64,000 bases of DNA from assembly GCA_900078375.1 (NCBI GenBank), contig FLQS01000012.1, forward strand, positions 1-64,000, read 5' to 3'. Below are positions 7,631-16,411 of this stretch, piece after piece. The notes below the pieces were generated by a model. That model was not told the DNA's origin. It did not search any database and worked only from the letters and a program-made list of their open reading frames with translations. The stretch comes from an uncultured Mycobacterium sp. (GTDB lineage Bacteria; Actinomycetota; Actinomycetes; Mycobacteriales; Mycobacteriaceae). How positions within the stretch are numbered: position 1 is the stretch's first letter; each line of letters starts with the position of its first letter. The translations under genes were made by a program, and so were the position numbers.

Positions 7631-9610
7631 TTATTGAGTGTCCGGCGGTGAAGATCCGCGCCATTCGTAAATGCGGGCCTCGCCGTTGTCGTATATCTTG
7701 GCCCACGACTTGGACTTGTCTAGTGACACTAGTCCGTCGGGCATGACGAACCCGCGGACCACCGGCGTACTGGTCAACACGTAGCGGATGTTCAGCGCCT
7801 TCACGGCCTCGGCGATTCGCGGATCGTGGTCGGCGTCGTCGGCGTAAGCCCAGAAGATGAAGCGGTGGTAGCCCGGCCCCTGCTGTACGGGGTAGTCGTA
7901 GTGCGTCCACAGCGGGTGCAGGCCGGCCACCGCGTACATCCAGGCGGTGCCGTCGACGTTGGCGTCGCCGATCACGGTCTCGCGGGCCCCCGGCAGGGTG
8001 GCCAGGTACGCCATCGCCTCCAAGTCTTTGTCGTCGACGATCACCCGGTCGTACTTCTCGCCGATCAGGTAGCGGTGCCGGGGGAAGTAGTGCCAGGCCA
8101 ACCCGACGGTGACGGCCGTCAGCAGCACCGCGGTGGCGCCGATCCAGAATCCGCGGTCGGGATCGCGGGCAGCGGCCCAGCGTTGCGTCAGACGGCGTAC
8201 GCCGGCCACGACCAGCAGGGTCGCGGCGTACAGCGCGAGCCCGGCCATCGGGGTCAGTAACAGTGTCACCACCGCCGACAGCCGACGCGGGTCGCTGTAG
8301 AACAGGTCGCTGTACTTGCCGATGATGGCCCCGACGGGGCCGCCGAACGGGGCTCCGGAATGCACGATCGACACCATCATCACCAGCCACACCGCGGCCG
8401 GCCACCAGATGCGCTTGGTCAGTAACAGCACGAAGCCCACCGCCGCGAATCCGATCAGGATGTTCTGGATCGGGAAATCGTTGAGATGCCGGGTGTGCTG
8501 GACAATCGCGTTGAACAGCGTCCGCTTGCGGCCTTGGAAAGTGGGGAAGCCGTGCCCGGCGATGACCTCGGCCTGCTGCAGGACTCCGAGGAATTGCGGC
8601 AGCAGCACGGCCAGGGCGGGCGCGGCGATCGCGACCAGCGTGATGAGGTCGCGCACCCGGCCCAATATCGGTCGTAACAGCGCGTCCAGCAGCCACCACG
8701 CCACCACGAACGTCACCACGACCACGCCGCCGGTGATGTGTACCGAGAACACCCCGACGAGCGCGATCACCGCCAGCGGGATGCGATCTCGGTGCCGCAG
8801 CGACGACGTGATCAGCACGAACGTTGGCACTGCGAGGCCATAGGCCACCATGTTGGGCATCGATGCGGTGTCGAATTCGACGTAGGGCACCGCGGTGAAC
8901 GACGCCGACAGCGCAGCGGCAGTCGCGGCGGCGCCCGCCGTACGCCACTGCGTCGTGGTCCTGCGTAGCAGCTGCCAGGTCAGCAGCGCCGCGCTGAGCG
9001 GGAACAGCCACGCCGCTCCCGCCAGCGAGCTCAACGTGTAGGCAGTGGTCGGTGCGGCGCCGATGAGCTGGGCCAGCACGGCGCCCAGCGCGTGAAACAC
9101 CGAGGGGTAATAGAGGGCGGCGTGGGTTTCGACGTTCCGCAGCTCACCCATGTGGGTCGATGACGCCTGGCCGGTGTCGAGGATCCAGCGGATGGTGTTG
9201 GCATGCCAGACGGAGTCCCAGTTACTGGGGATCGACTGCCAGTGCGGCATACCCTTGGCGGCTGCGAGGGCGACGAAGAGGGCGCCGAGGATCACCCCTG
9301 CCGCGACCGTCAGCGCGGGCCACACTGACACCGCGTCTGTGGCCGAATCGGTGGCGCGGTACCGGGCGAGCAGAATCCGCAAACCGAAGACCGTTGCCGC
9401 CACGATGGCCAGGGCCAGCAACGCCGTCCACGTATTCCAGGGGATGCCGATCGCGCCGAACGGGATGATGGCCAGGCCCACAACGCCGTACGTCAGCGCC
9501 GGGCCCACCCCGAGCGCAAGAGGCCAACTCGACCGCCCGGCCAGCGCGACCACCGCACCCGGCAGGATCAGCAACAAGACCGCGATCATCAGTCCGAACG
9601 CGAAGCTCAC
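7631..9610 (-). CDS. Polytopic GT-C fold membrane protein (Rv3779-like)
   Basis: A 659-residue protein with a dozen or more hydrophobic segments and an extracytoplasmic C-terminal region of about 150 residues. The first large loop (SIPSNWDSVWHANTIRWIL) carries acidic residues of the kind that form GT-C active sites. The M. tuberculosis counterpart (about 666 residues) was implicated in polyprenyl-phospho-mannose and lipoglycan synthesis; that role is family knowledge. GTG at 9610 is chosen because it begins directly with a hydrophobic segment and gives the family length. It is the first gene of the operon leading to bpa, rfbE, glfT1 and rfbD. Confidence 0.82.
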   Translation of the reverse strand: MSFAFGLMIAVLLLILPGAVVALAGRSSWPLALGVGPALTYGVVGLAIIPFGAIGIPWNTWTALLALAIVAATVFGLRILLARYRATDSATDAVSVWPALTVAAGVILGALFVALAAAKGMPHWQSIPSNWDSVWHANTIRWILDTGQASSTHMGELRNVETHAALYYPSVFHALGAVLAQLIGAAPTTAYTLSSLAGAAWLFPLSAALLTWQLLRRTTTQWRTAGAAATAAALSASFTAVPYVEFDTASMPNMVAYGLAVPTFVLITSSLRHRDRIPLAVIALVGVFSVHITGGVVVVTFVVAWWLLDALLRPILGRVRDLITLVAIAAPALAVLLPQFLGVLQQAEVIAGHGFPTFQGRKRTLFNAIVQHTRHLNDFPIQNILIGFAAVGFVLLLTKRIWWPAAVWLVMMVSIVHSGAPFGGPVGAIIGKYSDLFYSDPRRLSAVVTLLLTPMAGLALYAATLLVVAGVRRLTQRWAAARDPDRGFWIGATAVLLTAVTVGLAWHYFPRHRYLIGEKYDRVIVDDKDLEAMAYLATLPGARETVIGDANVDGTAWMYAVAGLHPLWTHYDYPVQQGPGYHRFIFWAYADDADHDPRIAEAVKALNIRYVLTSTPVVRGFVMPDGLVSLDKSKSWAKIYDNGEARIYEWRGSSPPDTQ

Positions 9611-9707
9611 TGGACTAGTATGGCTGGCCAGGTGATCCTGTCCTCGGGGACCGCAGGCGCCCTTGCTGTCTCGATAGCGCAATCACCAACGCTTTAAGGT
9701 GGTCTCC

Positions 9708-10904
9708 ATGGCATATGACGTCGCCCGGGTGCGTGGTCTGCACCCAGCGCTGGGCGACGGGTGGATGCGCTTCGACGCTCAGACCGGGATGTTGATCCCC
9801 GAGTCGGTTGCCACGACGGTCTCCACGGCGTTCCGCGGTTCCGTGCCCAACACTGCCAGCCCCCATCCGGCCGCCCGGCGGAGCGTGGCGGTGCTGGAGG
9901 CCGCCCGCCAGGCGGTGGCCGACCTGGTCAACGGCGATCCGGGTGGTGTGGTGCTCGGCGCCGATCGCTCGATCCTGTTGACGTCACTCGCTGATGCGTC
10001 GTCCTCGCGGGCGGGGATTGGCTACGAGGTGGTCGTCAGCCGGCTCGATGACGAAGCAAACATTGCGCCGTGGCTGCGTGCGGCCAACCGGTACGGGGCC
10101 AAGGTCAAATGGGCCGAGGTCGACATCGAAACCGGTGAGCTGCCGTCGTGGCAGTGGGAGAGCCTGATCACGCCGCCTACCAAGCTGGTGGCCATGTCGT
10201 CGGCGTCGTCGACGCTGGGCACGATCACCGACGTCGGAGCGGTCACCAAACTCGTGCACGACGTCAGCGGACTGGTCGTGGTGGACCACTCGGCCGCGGC
10301 GCCGTATCAGCTGATGGACATCAACGAGATCGAAGCCGACGTGGTCGCGCTCAACGCGCCGGCCTGGGGCGGCCCACCGATCGGGGCACTGGTGTTCCGC
10401 AACCCGGCACTCATCGACACCTTCGGATCGGTGTCGATGAACCCCTACGCCAGCGGGCCGGCCAGACTGGAATTGGGCGGACACCAGTACGGACTGCTGG
10501 CCGGTGTGGTCGCCAGCATCGAATACCTCGCCGGCCTGGACGAGTCGGCTCGCGGCACACGCCGCGAAAGGCTCGCGCTATCAATGCAATCCGCGGGTTC
10601 CTACCTCGGCGGTCTGTTCGACTATCTGATGGTGTCGCTGCGGTCACTGCCCCTGGTCATGGTGATCGGCCGCCCCGAGGTGCACATCCCGGTGGTCAGC
10701 TTCGCGGTCACCGGGGTGCCCGCTGAACGAGTGGTCCAGCGACTTGCCGACAACGGCATCCTGGCTGTTTGCAATGCCAATTCACGGGTCCTGGACCTGA
10801 TCGGCGTCAACGACATCGGCGGCGCGGTCACCGTCGGGCTGGCGCATTACTCGACAATGGCCGAGGTGGATCAGCTGGTGCGGGCGCTGGCGTCGCTGGG
10901 CTGA
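9708..10904 (+). CDS. Class V aminotransferase / cysteine desulfurase-like protein lacking the PLP lysine
   Basis: A 398-residue protein of the aminotransferase class V fold (Rv3778c-like, same length). [12 protein letters not shown] contains the aspartate that contacts the PLP ring, but the following strand reads [16 protein letters not shown], where desulfurases have SGHK or THK. No lysine occurs anywhere after that aspartate, so the usual Schiff-base residue is absent. An AAGGTGG ribosome-binding site lies 5-6 bp before the ATG. The protein may bind a ligand without classical PLP chemistry, or use another residue. It is divergently transcribed from the Rv3779-like gene. Confidence 0.8.
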   Translation: MAYDVARVRGLHPALGDGWMRFDAQTGMLIPESVATTVSTAFRGSVPNTASPHPAARRSVAVLEAARQAVADLVNGDPGGVVLGADRSILLTSLADASSSRAGIGYEVVVSRLDDEANIAPWLRAANRYGAKVKWAEVDIETGELPSWQWESLITPPTKLVAMSSASSTLGTITDVGAVTKLVHDVSGLVVVDHSAAAPYQLMDINEIEADVVALNAPAWGGPPIGALVFRNPALIDTFGSVSMNPYASGPARLELGGHQYGLLAGVVASIEYLAGLDESARGTRRERLALSMQSAGSYLGGLFDYLMVSLRSLPLVMVIGRPEVHIPVVSFAVTGVPAERVVQRLADNGILAVCNANSRVLDLIGVNDIGGAVTVGLAHYSTMAEVDQLVRALASLG

Positions 10905-10920
10905 CGCTCGTTCGGCTCGG

Positions 10921-11901
10921 CTAGTCCAGGGTCAGCAGAATCTTCCCGAAGGTCTCACCGGAGGCCAGTACTCGGTGCGCTTCGGCAGCATCGGTGACGG
11001 GGAATCGGGCACCGATAATCGGGCGGACTCTGCCGTCGCCGATCATCGGCCACACCGAGTCCACCACCGCATCGACGATGGCGCCCTTGCCATTGGCTCC
11101 GTCGACGGGCCGGCCCCGCAACGACGTAGCGATCACGCTCAGCCGTTTGGAGACCATCTTGGCAATGTTTAGTTCGCCTTTGATCCCGCCCTGCATACCG
11201 ATGATGACGAGCCGACCGTCGGGTGCGAGTGCGTCGAGGTTCCGATCGAGATAGGCCGCGCCCATGATGTCAAAAATGACATCGGCGCCTCGACCACCCG
11301 TAGCATTATTGACGCGCGCGACGAAATCCTCGTCGCGGTAAGAGATTAGGAGATCGGCGCCGAGTTCTGCGCACACGTCGAGCTTGGATTGCGAGCCCGC
11401 CGTTACTGCGATCCGATTGCCCAACGCCTTCGCCACCTGAATGGCGTGAGTGCCGATACCGCTGGCGCCGCCGTGTAGGAGGATTAATTCACCGGGTGCC
11501 AAATGTGCGGTCATGACGATGTTCGACCACACGGTGCAGGCGACCTCGGGCAGCGCGGCCGCGTCGGTCACGCTGACGCCGGCAGGAATCGGCAGCACCT
11601 GCCGTGCCGGTACCGCGACGTATTGGGCATAGCCACCGCCGGCCAGAAGTGCGCAGACCTCTTGTCCGACAGTCCATTCCGATACTCCATCACCAACTGC
11701 CTCGATGACGCCGGAGACTTCCAGGCCCAGAATGTCGCTGGCTCCTGGTGGGGGTGGGTAGTGTCCGGCTGCCTGCAACAGGTCGGCACGGTTGACGCCC
11801 GCGGCGCCGATCTTGATCAACACCTCGCCGGATCCGGGTGAAACATCGGGTACTTCGCGCCAGATCAGGCGGTCGGTGGATTCAGCGACGATGGCCAGCA
11901 T
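10921..11901 (-). CDS. Zinc-free NAD(P)H:quinone oxidoreductase (PIG3 type)
   Basis: A 326-residue medium-chain dehydrogenase/reductase. The N-terminal substrate domain contains GVNRADLLQAAGHYPPP and GLEVSGVIEAVG; the Rossmann motif is LLHGGASGIGTHAIQVAK near residues 143-160. No zinc-binding cysteine or histidine set is present, which places it with quinone oxidoreductases rather than alcohol dehydrogenases. The likely reaction is NADPH-dependent reduction of quinones or enones. It converges on the aminotransferase-like gene (16 bp apart) and is divergent from the MarR gene, which could regulate it. Confidence 0.87.
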   Translation of the reverse strand: MLAIVAESTDRLIWREVPDVSPGSGEVLIKIGAAGVNRADLLQAAGHYPPPPGASDILGLEVSGVIEAVGDGVSEWTVGQEVCALLAGGGYAQYVAVPARQVLPIPAGVSVTDAAALPEVACTVWSNIVMTAHLAPGELILLHGGASGIGTHAIQVAKALGNRIAVTAGSQSKLDVCAELGADLLISYRDEDFVARVNNATGGRGADVIFDIMGAAYLDRNLDALAPDGRLVIIGMQGGIKGELNIAKMVSKRLSVIATSLRGRPVDGANGKGAIVDAVVDSVWPMIGDGRVRPIIGARFPVTDAAEAHRVLASGETFGKILLTLD

Positions 11902-11964
11902 CGGATCAGGTTACTCCCGAGTCATTTCGGCTTCGTACCGCGCTGTGTCGCTTACGATTGCGCT

Positions 11965-12477
11965 ATGGGAGGGATTATCGCGGGGCGGACCGCTAGTGAG
12001 ATGCCGGGGTTGGACATAGCCGAGCAGAGAGCTTGGCAGAACTTCCTCGACGCAGCACTGCGGCTCTACGGAACATTGAATCGCGGCCTCGTCGACAAGC
12101 ACAAGTTGAGCTTGGTCGATGTCCGCCTATTGGAGATATTGGACAACTCCGAAACTGGCGCGGCACGGATGGGGGATTTAGCCGAGCAGCTCATGTCGCT
12201 GCCGAGTCGGGTGACCCGTCAGATCCGCCGGCTGGAGACAGCCGGGCTGGTCCATCGGGAGGCAAGTCCCGACGACGGGCGCGGAGTCTTGGCCGGCATC
12301 ACCGACCGCGGGCGCGAGGTCGTCGAGGATGCGATGCTGACGTACGCGACGGGTGTGCGGGAGAATTTCCTGGGTCCGCTGTCGCGTCCGCAGATGGCGG
12401 CGATGGGGGAGAACTGTCGCCGCATCAGCGCCTCCTTGAAGGGCGGCGGCAACTCGGCGAAGGTCGGCCGCGTCTAA
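11965..12477 (+). CDS. MarR-family transcriptional regulator
   Basis: A 170-residue winged-helix regulator. The DNA-binding helix region is MGDLAEQLMSLPSRVTRQIRRLETAGLV, followed by the wing HREASPDDGRGVLAGITDRG. A second in-frame ATG at 12001 would give 158 residues, closer to the usual MarR size. It is divergent from the quinone oxidoreductase with about 63 bp between the starts, the classic layout for local control by a MarR protein that senses small phenolic or oxidising molecules. No clear palindromic operator could be singled out in that spacer. Confidence 0.85.
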   Translation: MGGIIAGRTASEMPGLDIAEQRAWQNFLDAALRLYGTLNRGLVDKHKLSLVDVRLLEILDNSETGAARMGDLAEQLMSLPSRVTRQIRRLETAGLVHREASPDDGRGVLAGITDRGREVVEDAMLTYATGVRENFLGPLSRPQMAAMGENCRRISASLKGGGNSAKVGRV

Positions 12478-12495
12478 ACCGCTACGCTTGTCGGC

Positions 12496-12582
12496 GGTGG
12501 CGTGGCAGAGCGGCCTAATGCACTCGCCTTGAAAGCGAGAGACGGCTAACACCGTCCGGGGGTTCAAATCCCTCCGCCACCG
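12496..12582 (+). tRNA. tRNA-Ser (anticodon UGA)
   Basis: An 87-nt class II tRNA. The acceptor stem GGTGGCG pairs with CGCCACC, the discriminator is G, and the CTCGC/GCGAG anticodon stem encloses the loop CTTGAAA, giving anticodon TGA. The T-arm contains GGTTCAAATCC and there is a long variable arm. The 3' CCA is not encoded. Confidence 0.96.
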
Positions 12583-13119
12583 CTTTTCGCGGATCGCCGG
12601 CAAGAGCCAGCCCGAGCGGTGCCTTGTCGATCGTGTCGAATACGGCTATCCGTGCCAGCTCACCTGGCGCCAGCAACCGGATTGCCGAACATGAACTCTG
12701 ACATGGGAGTTGACCAGAACTTGGTGCCCGATCTGGTGCCACTGCAGTCAGGCTCGTGGGTTGCGCAGAAGGTGAGATAGTCTTTGCGCCAAGGTAATTG
12801 GGACGCCCACGCGGCTTCTCGCGACGTGGCGGTTGAAGTGTTGAAGCGCGCAACCGCCAGGTGTGAGTTCGATGCTGTCCCGGATGCCGCCGAGTAGACG
12901 GTGGAGCTATCTCCTGCTGCTGGACAGCCACGTATGGATCCTGCGAGCCACCTGTGGAGCTGGCTCAGGACTTCTGTGGATCACCTTGGGATGCGTGCTT
13001 TTTGGGTCAGGTCGGGCTTACAAATAATGAAGGCGTACGCATCGTTGCCCGGACCAGTCCTGGTGAGGGGTCCGGTTAGCTGATTTCGCCCTGAGACGTC
13101 CTGAAAGGTGCTGGTCAAC
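12583..13119. other. 537-bp gap, no convincing gene
   Basis: Both strands were read. The only frames are short (a 29-codon one starting at ATG 12690-12692) or run antisense through the tRNA, and none has recognisable protein features. The last part holds the AAAGGTG ribosome-binding site of the next gene. Confidence 0.5.
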
Positions 13120-13410
13120 ATGTCCTCCCCCAAGAAGCTTCGGAAAAGCTTGGCTCTGGATAAGAGGTTGCTGGGTACCGTTGTGGGTGGCGGCGCTATC
13201 GCCGTCCTCGGCCTGTTCGGGCTGACCCACCCGGCCCCGGTCTCGCTAACCCACACCGCCGATTCCGGTGATGAGACGAAGTTCCCGGCCTACTCCTCGC
13301 CGGCCGTTGCCGGTATGAACATGGGTGCGACCACGACGACGCAGCCCGCTGACGAGCCGACAGCCCTCGCGGTCACGAAAGCGGTACCGGCCATCAAGGC
13401 CGGCAAGTAA
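13120..13410 (+). CDS. Small exported or membrane-anchored protein, unknown function
   Basis: A 96-residue protein. A basic N-terminus (KKLRKSLALDKR) is followed by one hydrophobic stretch (GTVVGGGAIAVLGLFGL, about residues 18-34) and then a Thr/Ala/Pro-rich hydrophilic tail. This fits a signal anchor or an uncleaved signal peptide with an extracytoplasmic tail. The ATG at 13120 is preceded at good distance by GAAAGGTG; a GTG 12 bp upstream is in frame but overlaps that site. No family is recognised. It ends 3 bp before the stop codon of the converging enoyl-CoA hydratase gene. Confidence 0.65.
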   Translation: MSSPKKLRKSLALDKRLLGTVVGGGAIAVLGLFGLTHPAPVSLTHTADSGDETKFPAYSSPAVAGMNMGATTTTQPADEPTALAVTKAVPAIKAGK

Positions 13411-13413
13411 CCG

Positions 13414-14244
13414 CTATTCGCCGGTGAATTCCGGCTTCCGCTTGCCGAACATCGCGGCGATGCCCTCGGACAGGTCCTTGGACGGCAGGAACGCCGAGTT
13501 CCACGCCGCCACGTAACGCAGGCTGGCCGCCACGTCGGCGGTGCGCTGCTCATCGAGGACGTCCTTGATGCCGTGGGTGACCAGCGGTGAGTTCGCGGCG
13601 ATCTCGGCAGCCGTCTCGTGCGCGGCGGCCAGCGTGGCCTCGGCGTCGGCGTAGACGTCGTTGACCAGACCGATCTTCTCGGCGCGCGCGGCGTCGATGT
13701 CCTTGCCGGTCAGCGCCAGTTCACGCAGATGCCCGTCCGACAGGATGTAGGGCAGCCGGGCCAGGCTGCCGACGTCGGCGACGATCGACAGTTTGACCTC
13801 GCGCACCGAGAACTTCGCGTCGGCGCTGGCGTAGCGGATATCGACCGCGCTGATCAGGTCGACGCCGCCGCCGATGCACCAGCCGTGAACCGCGGCGATC
13901 GTGGGCGTGCGGCAATCGGCCACCGCGGTGATCGACTGTTGCATGCGCTTGAGCTTGGCGTGGAACTCCGCGCGCGGGCGGGCCGACACCTCCCCGGACA
14001 TGGTGGCGCCCAGGGTGTCGCCCATGGCGACCAGGTCCAGGCCGTAGCTGAAGTTGCGGCCCGATCCGGTCAGTACGATCGCCCGGACGTCGGGGTCGAA
14101 ATCGAGTTCGGCGAAGACCACCGGCATTTCGGCCCAGAACGGCGGGCCCATCGCATTGCCTTTACCCGGGCCGATCAGCGTGACCTGGGCGACATGGTCT
14201 TTGACCTCGACGGTGACGGATTCGTACGACTCGCTCATGACCAT
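13414..14244 (-). CDS. echA21: Enoyl-CoA hydratase/isomerase family protein (EchA21-like)
   Basis: A 276-residue crotonase-fold protein. The oxyanion-hole segments are FSYGLDLVAMG near residue 67 and HGWCIGGGVDLISAVD near 118-133. The aspartate in GGGVDLISAVDIRYAS and the acidic residues after it resemble dienoyl-CoA isomerases more than simple hydratases. The likely substrate is an unsaturated acyl-CoA in fatty-acid or sterol breakdown. ATG at 14244 and ATG at 14238 are both possible; neither has a clear ribosome-binding site. The name follows synteny with M. tuberculosis Rv3774. Confidence 0.83.
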   Translation of the reverse strand: MVMSESYESVTVEVKDHVAQVTLIGPGKGNAMGPPFWAEMPVVFAELDFDPDVRAIVLTGSGRNFSYGLDLVAMGDTLGATMSGEVSARPRAEFHAKLKRMQQSITAVADCRTPTIAAVHGWCIGGGVDLISAVDIRYASADAKFSVREVKLSIVADVGSLARLPYILSDGHLRELALTGKDIDAARAEKIGLVNDVYADAEATLAAAHETAAEIAANSPLVTHGIKDVLDEQRTADVAASLRYVAAWNSAFLPSKDLSEGIAAMFGKRKPEFTGE

Positions 14245-14272
14245 GAAGATTACGGCGCGAGGCCGCCGGTGC

Positions 14273-15730
14273 TCACTCCAGGGTTACGTGGGGACGCCGG
14301 GCCGCGATACCGGCACCGAGTGCGAAGAACGCGACCAGCAGCGCAACCACCCCGATGGCGATCGGTGTCGAGTTGCCGACCAGGCCTGGCAGGTTCTGCA
14401 GGATCAGCACGAAGGAGATCACCAGGCCGAGCAGTCCCAGACCGGGCGCGATGAACGCCCGCCAGGTCGACACCTCCAGCTGACCCGCGCGCTTGCGCCG
14501 GGTGAAGAACGCCAGCACGGCCACGGTGGTCGCGATCAGCAGGGTGGTGACGCCGACCGTGGAGATGCCGGCCAGCCACGTGTAGAACTGCGTCACCGGG
14601 TCGAGCTGGAACAGGATGGCGACTCCGATGGCCACCGCCACGACGATTGCGTCCACCCCGGAGGCGATGTGCGGGGAGCCGTGGGTGGCGTGCGCCTCGC
14701 CGAACTGGCCGGGGAACACCTTGCGGTTGGACAGCGTGAACACGTAGCGGGCGACGATGTTGTGGAACGACAGGATGCAGGCGAACAGGCTGGTGACGAA
14801 CAGCACCTGGACGATGTGCAGTCCGGCGGTGCCGAGGTATTGCTCGGTGGCGTTGGGCAGCAGGGCCGACGGGTCGGCCTGTGCCCGCTCGACCGCCTTG
14901 CTATCACCGACTGCGGAGATCAGCGCCCACGTCGAGACGGTGTAGAACACCCCGATCAGGATGACGGCCAGATAGGTGGCCTTGGGGATGGTGCGCAGCG
15001 GGTCGCGCGCCTCGTCGCGGAACACCGCGGTGGCCTCGAAGCCGATGAAGCTGAGGATCGCGAACAGAAGCGCGATACCCGGTGCGCCCGAGAGGATTTC
15101 GGACGGTGTCACGATCCCAGTGGACAGGCCTTCCTGGCCGCCGCTGAAGACGACGGCGGCGTCGAGCGCCAGCACGATGGCGACTTCACCGATCAACAGC
15201 ACACCGAGAACGTTGCGGGACAGGTCGATATTGAAGTGCCCCAGGGCCGTCACGATCGCGAACGCCCCGAAAGCCCAGATCCCCCAATGGATACTCGGAA
15301 GGCCGTACGAGGTGAACAGCGCTTGGGCGCCCTGGCCGATCAGGCCGTAGACGGCGACCTCCAGCGTCAGGTAGGAGATCAGCGCGACGAACGCGAAGCC
15401 GAAGCCGGTCACCCGGCCCAAGCCCTTACCGATGTAGGAGTAGAAGGCACCCGCGTCCGGGACGTAGGGCGTCAGCGCGGTGAAGCCGACCGCGAACAGC
15501 AGGATGATCAGCGTGCTGACGACGAAGATGGCAGGGAAGCCGACGCCGTTGCCGTTCGCGATGCCCAGTGGAACCGGGCCACCCATCACACCCAGTGGGG
15601 ATGCGGCGGCCACCACCACGAAGACGATGCCCCAGACACCAAGCGTGCCCCGAAGCTTGCGGTGCGGGCGGCCGTCAACCGTATCCACAGCAGCCGGAGC
15701 GCTGCCAGATTCCTCAATTTGGTTCGACAT
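14273..15730 (-). CDS. APC-superfamily amino acid permease
   Basis: A 485-residue transporter with about twelve hydrophobic segments. The first segment includes VVAAASPLGVMGG, and the sixth region contains FIGFEATAVFRDEARDPLRTIP, the conserved FE..A....E.. element of amino acid/polyamine permeases. Substrate specificity cannot be read. A good ribosome-binding site (AAGGGCATC before ATG) fixes the start. It stands 92 bp downstream of cysE on the same strand; the spacer holds direct repeats (see separate entry), so it may have its own promoter. Confidence 0.88.
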   Translation of the reverse strand: MSNQIEESGSAPAAVDTVDGRPHRKLRGTLGVWGIVFVVVAAASPLGVMGGPVPLGIANGNGVGFPAIFVVSTLIILLFAVGFTALTPYVPDAGAFYSYIGKGLGRVTGFGFAFVALISYLTLEVAVYGLIGQGAQALFTSYGLPSIHWGIWAFGAFAIVTALGHFNIDLSRNVLGVLLIGEVAIVLALDAAVVFSGGQEGLSTGIVTPSEILSGAPGIALLFAILSFIGFEATAVFRDEARDPLRTIPKATYLAVILIGVFYTVSTWALISAVGDSKAVERAQADPSALLPNATEQYLGTAGLHIVQVLFVTSLFACILSFHNIVARYVFTLSNRKVFPGQFGEAHATHGSPHIASGVDAIVVAVAIGVAILFQLDPVTQFYTWLAGISTVGVTTLLIATTVAVLAFFTRRKRAGQLEVSTWRAFIAPGLGLLGLVISFVLILQNLPGLVGNSTPIAIGVVALLVAFFALGAGIAARRPHVTLE

Positions 15731-15781
15731 GATGCCCTTTCGATGGGTTCGCGCCTGCAGACGCTAATCCCGACAAGGGCT

Positions 15782-15804
15782 GGATCAGACAATTCGGATC
15801 AGTC
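15782..15804. repeat. Direct repeat of GGATCAG in the cysE-permease spacer
   Basis: GGATCAG occurs at 15782-15788 and 15795-15801, 13 bp apart, followed by a related GGATTCG at 15804. The pair lies between the cysE stop and the permease start, both on the minus strand, so it could be a regulator site for the permease. Seen by eye only. Confidence 0.35.
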
Positions 15805-15822
15805 GGATTCGATGACGCCGAC

Positions 15823-16407
15823 TCAGATGTACATGGCCGGATCGATGTAGCTCGTCGGATCCACCAGCTGTTCGCGCTGCTTCTCCGTACGATGGCGAAC
15901 GACGGCGGGGATGCCGGTCGCGATCGAATCCGCCGGCACGTCATGGGTGACGACGGCGTTGGCGCCGACGGCAGAATCGTCGCCAATGGTCAAGGGGCCC
16001 AGTATCTTTGCTCCAGCACCGACAACCACGCGGTTCCCGAGTGTGGGATGGCGTTTGCCGTGTTCAAGGGAGCGTCCCCCGAGGGTCACGCCGTGATACA
16101 ACATCACGTCGTCGCCGATCTCGGCGGTCTCGCCGATCACCACACCCATCCCGTGGTCAATGAAGAATCGGCGGCCGATGGTGGCGCCGGGATGAATTTC
16201 GATGCCGGTGAGGAACCGGGTCAACTGCGACAGCACCCGCGCCGGACCGCGCAGTGCAGGCGTGAGCCACAGCCGGTGTGCCAGCCGATACGACCAGATG
16301 GCGTGCAGGCCGGAGTAGACCAGCGCGTTCTCGAGGTCGCCGCGTGCAGCCGGGTCATGGCCGCGCGCATTGCTCAGGTCTTCGCGAACTGTCGACAACA
16401 GCCCCAT
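15823..16407 (-). CDS. cysE: Serine O-acetyltransferase CysE
   Basis: A 194-residue enzyme that acetylates L-serine with acetyl-CoA to give O-acetylserine, the substrate of CysK. The left-handed beta-helix hexapeptide repeats are clear from about residue 70 ([42 protein letters not shown]). HG near GMGVVIGE and YHGVTLGG are the catalytic-region histidines. The protein ends in isoleucine, the residue that inserts into the CysK active site in cysteine synthase complexes. The ATG at 16407, 4 bp after the cysK stop, gives the usual short mycobacterial form; upstream extension would overlap cysK. Confidence 0.95.
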   Translation of the reverse strand: MGLLSTVREDLSNARGHDPAARGDLENALVYSGLHAIWSYRLAHRLWLTPALRGPARVLSQLTRFLTGIEIHPGATIGRRFFIDHGMGVVIGETAEIGDDVMLYHGVTLGGRSLEHGKRHPTLGNRVVVGAGAKILGPLTIGDDSAVGANAVVTHDVPADSIATGIPAVVRHRTEKQREQLVDPTSYIDPAMYI

Positions 16408-16411
16408 AAAT

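Noticed and set aside
12515-12931. A 138-codon minus-strand frame running through tRNA-Ser(UGA)
   Set aside because: It depends on the tRNA sequence for its C-terminus and has no recognisable features; tRNA-derived frames of this kind recur as false genes.
14054-15850. A 598-codon plus-strand frame across the permease gene
   Set aside because: The translation is dominated by Asp/Gln/Arg/His with no hydrophobic or domain pattern, while the minus-strand permease has twelve clear membrane segments.
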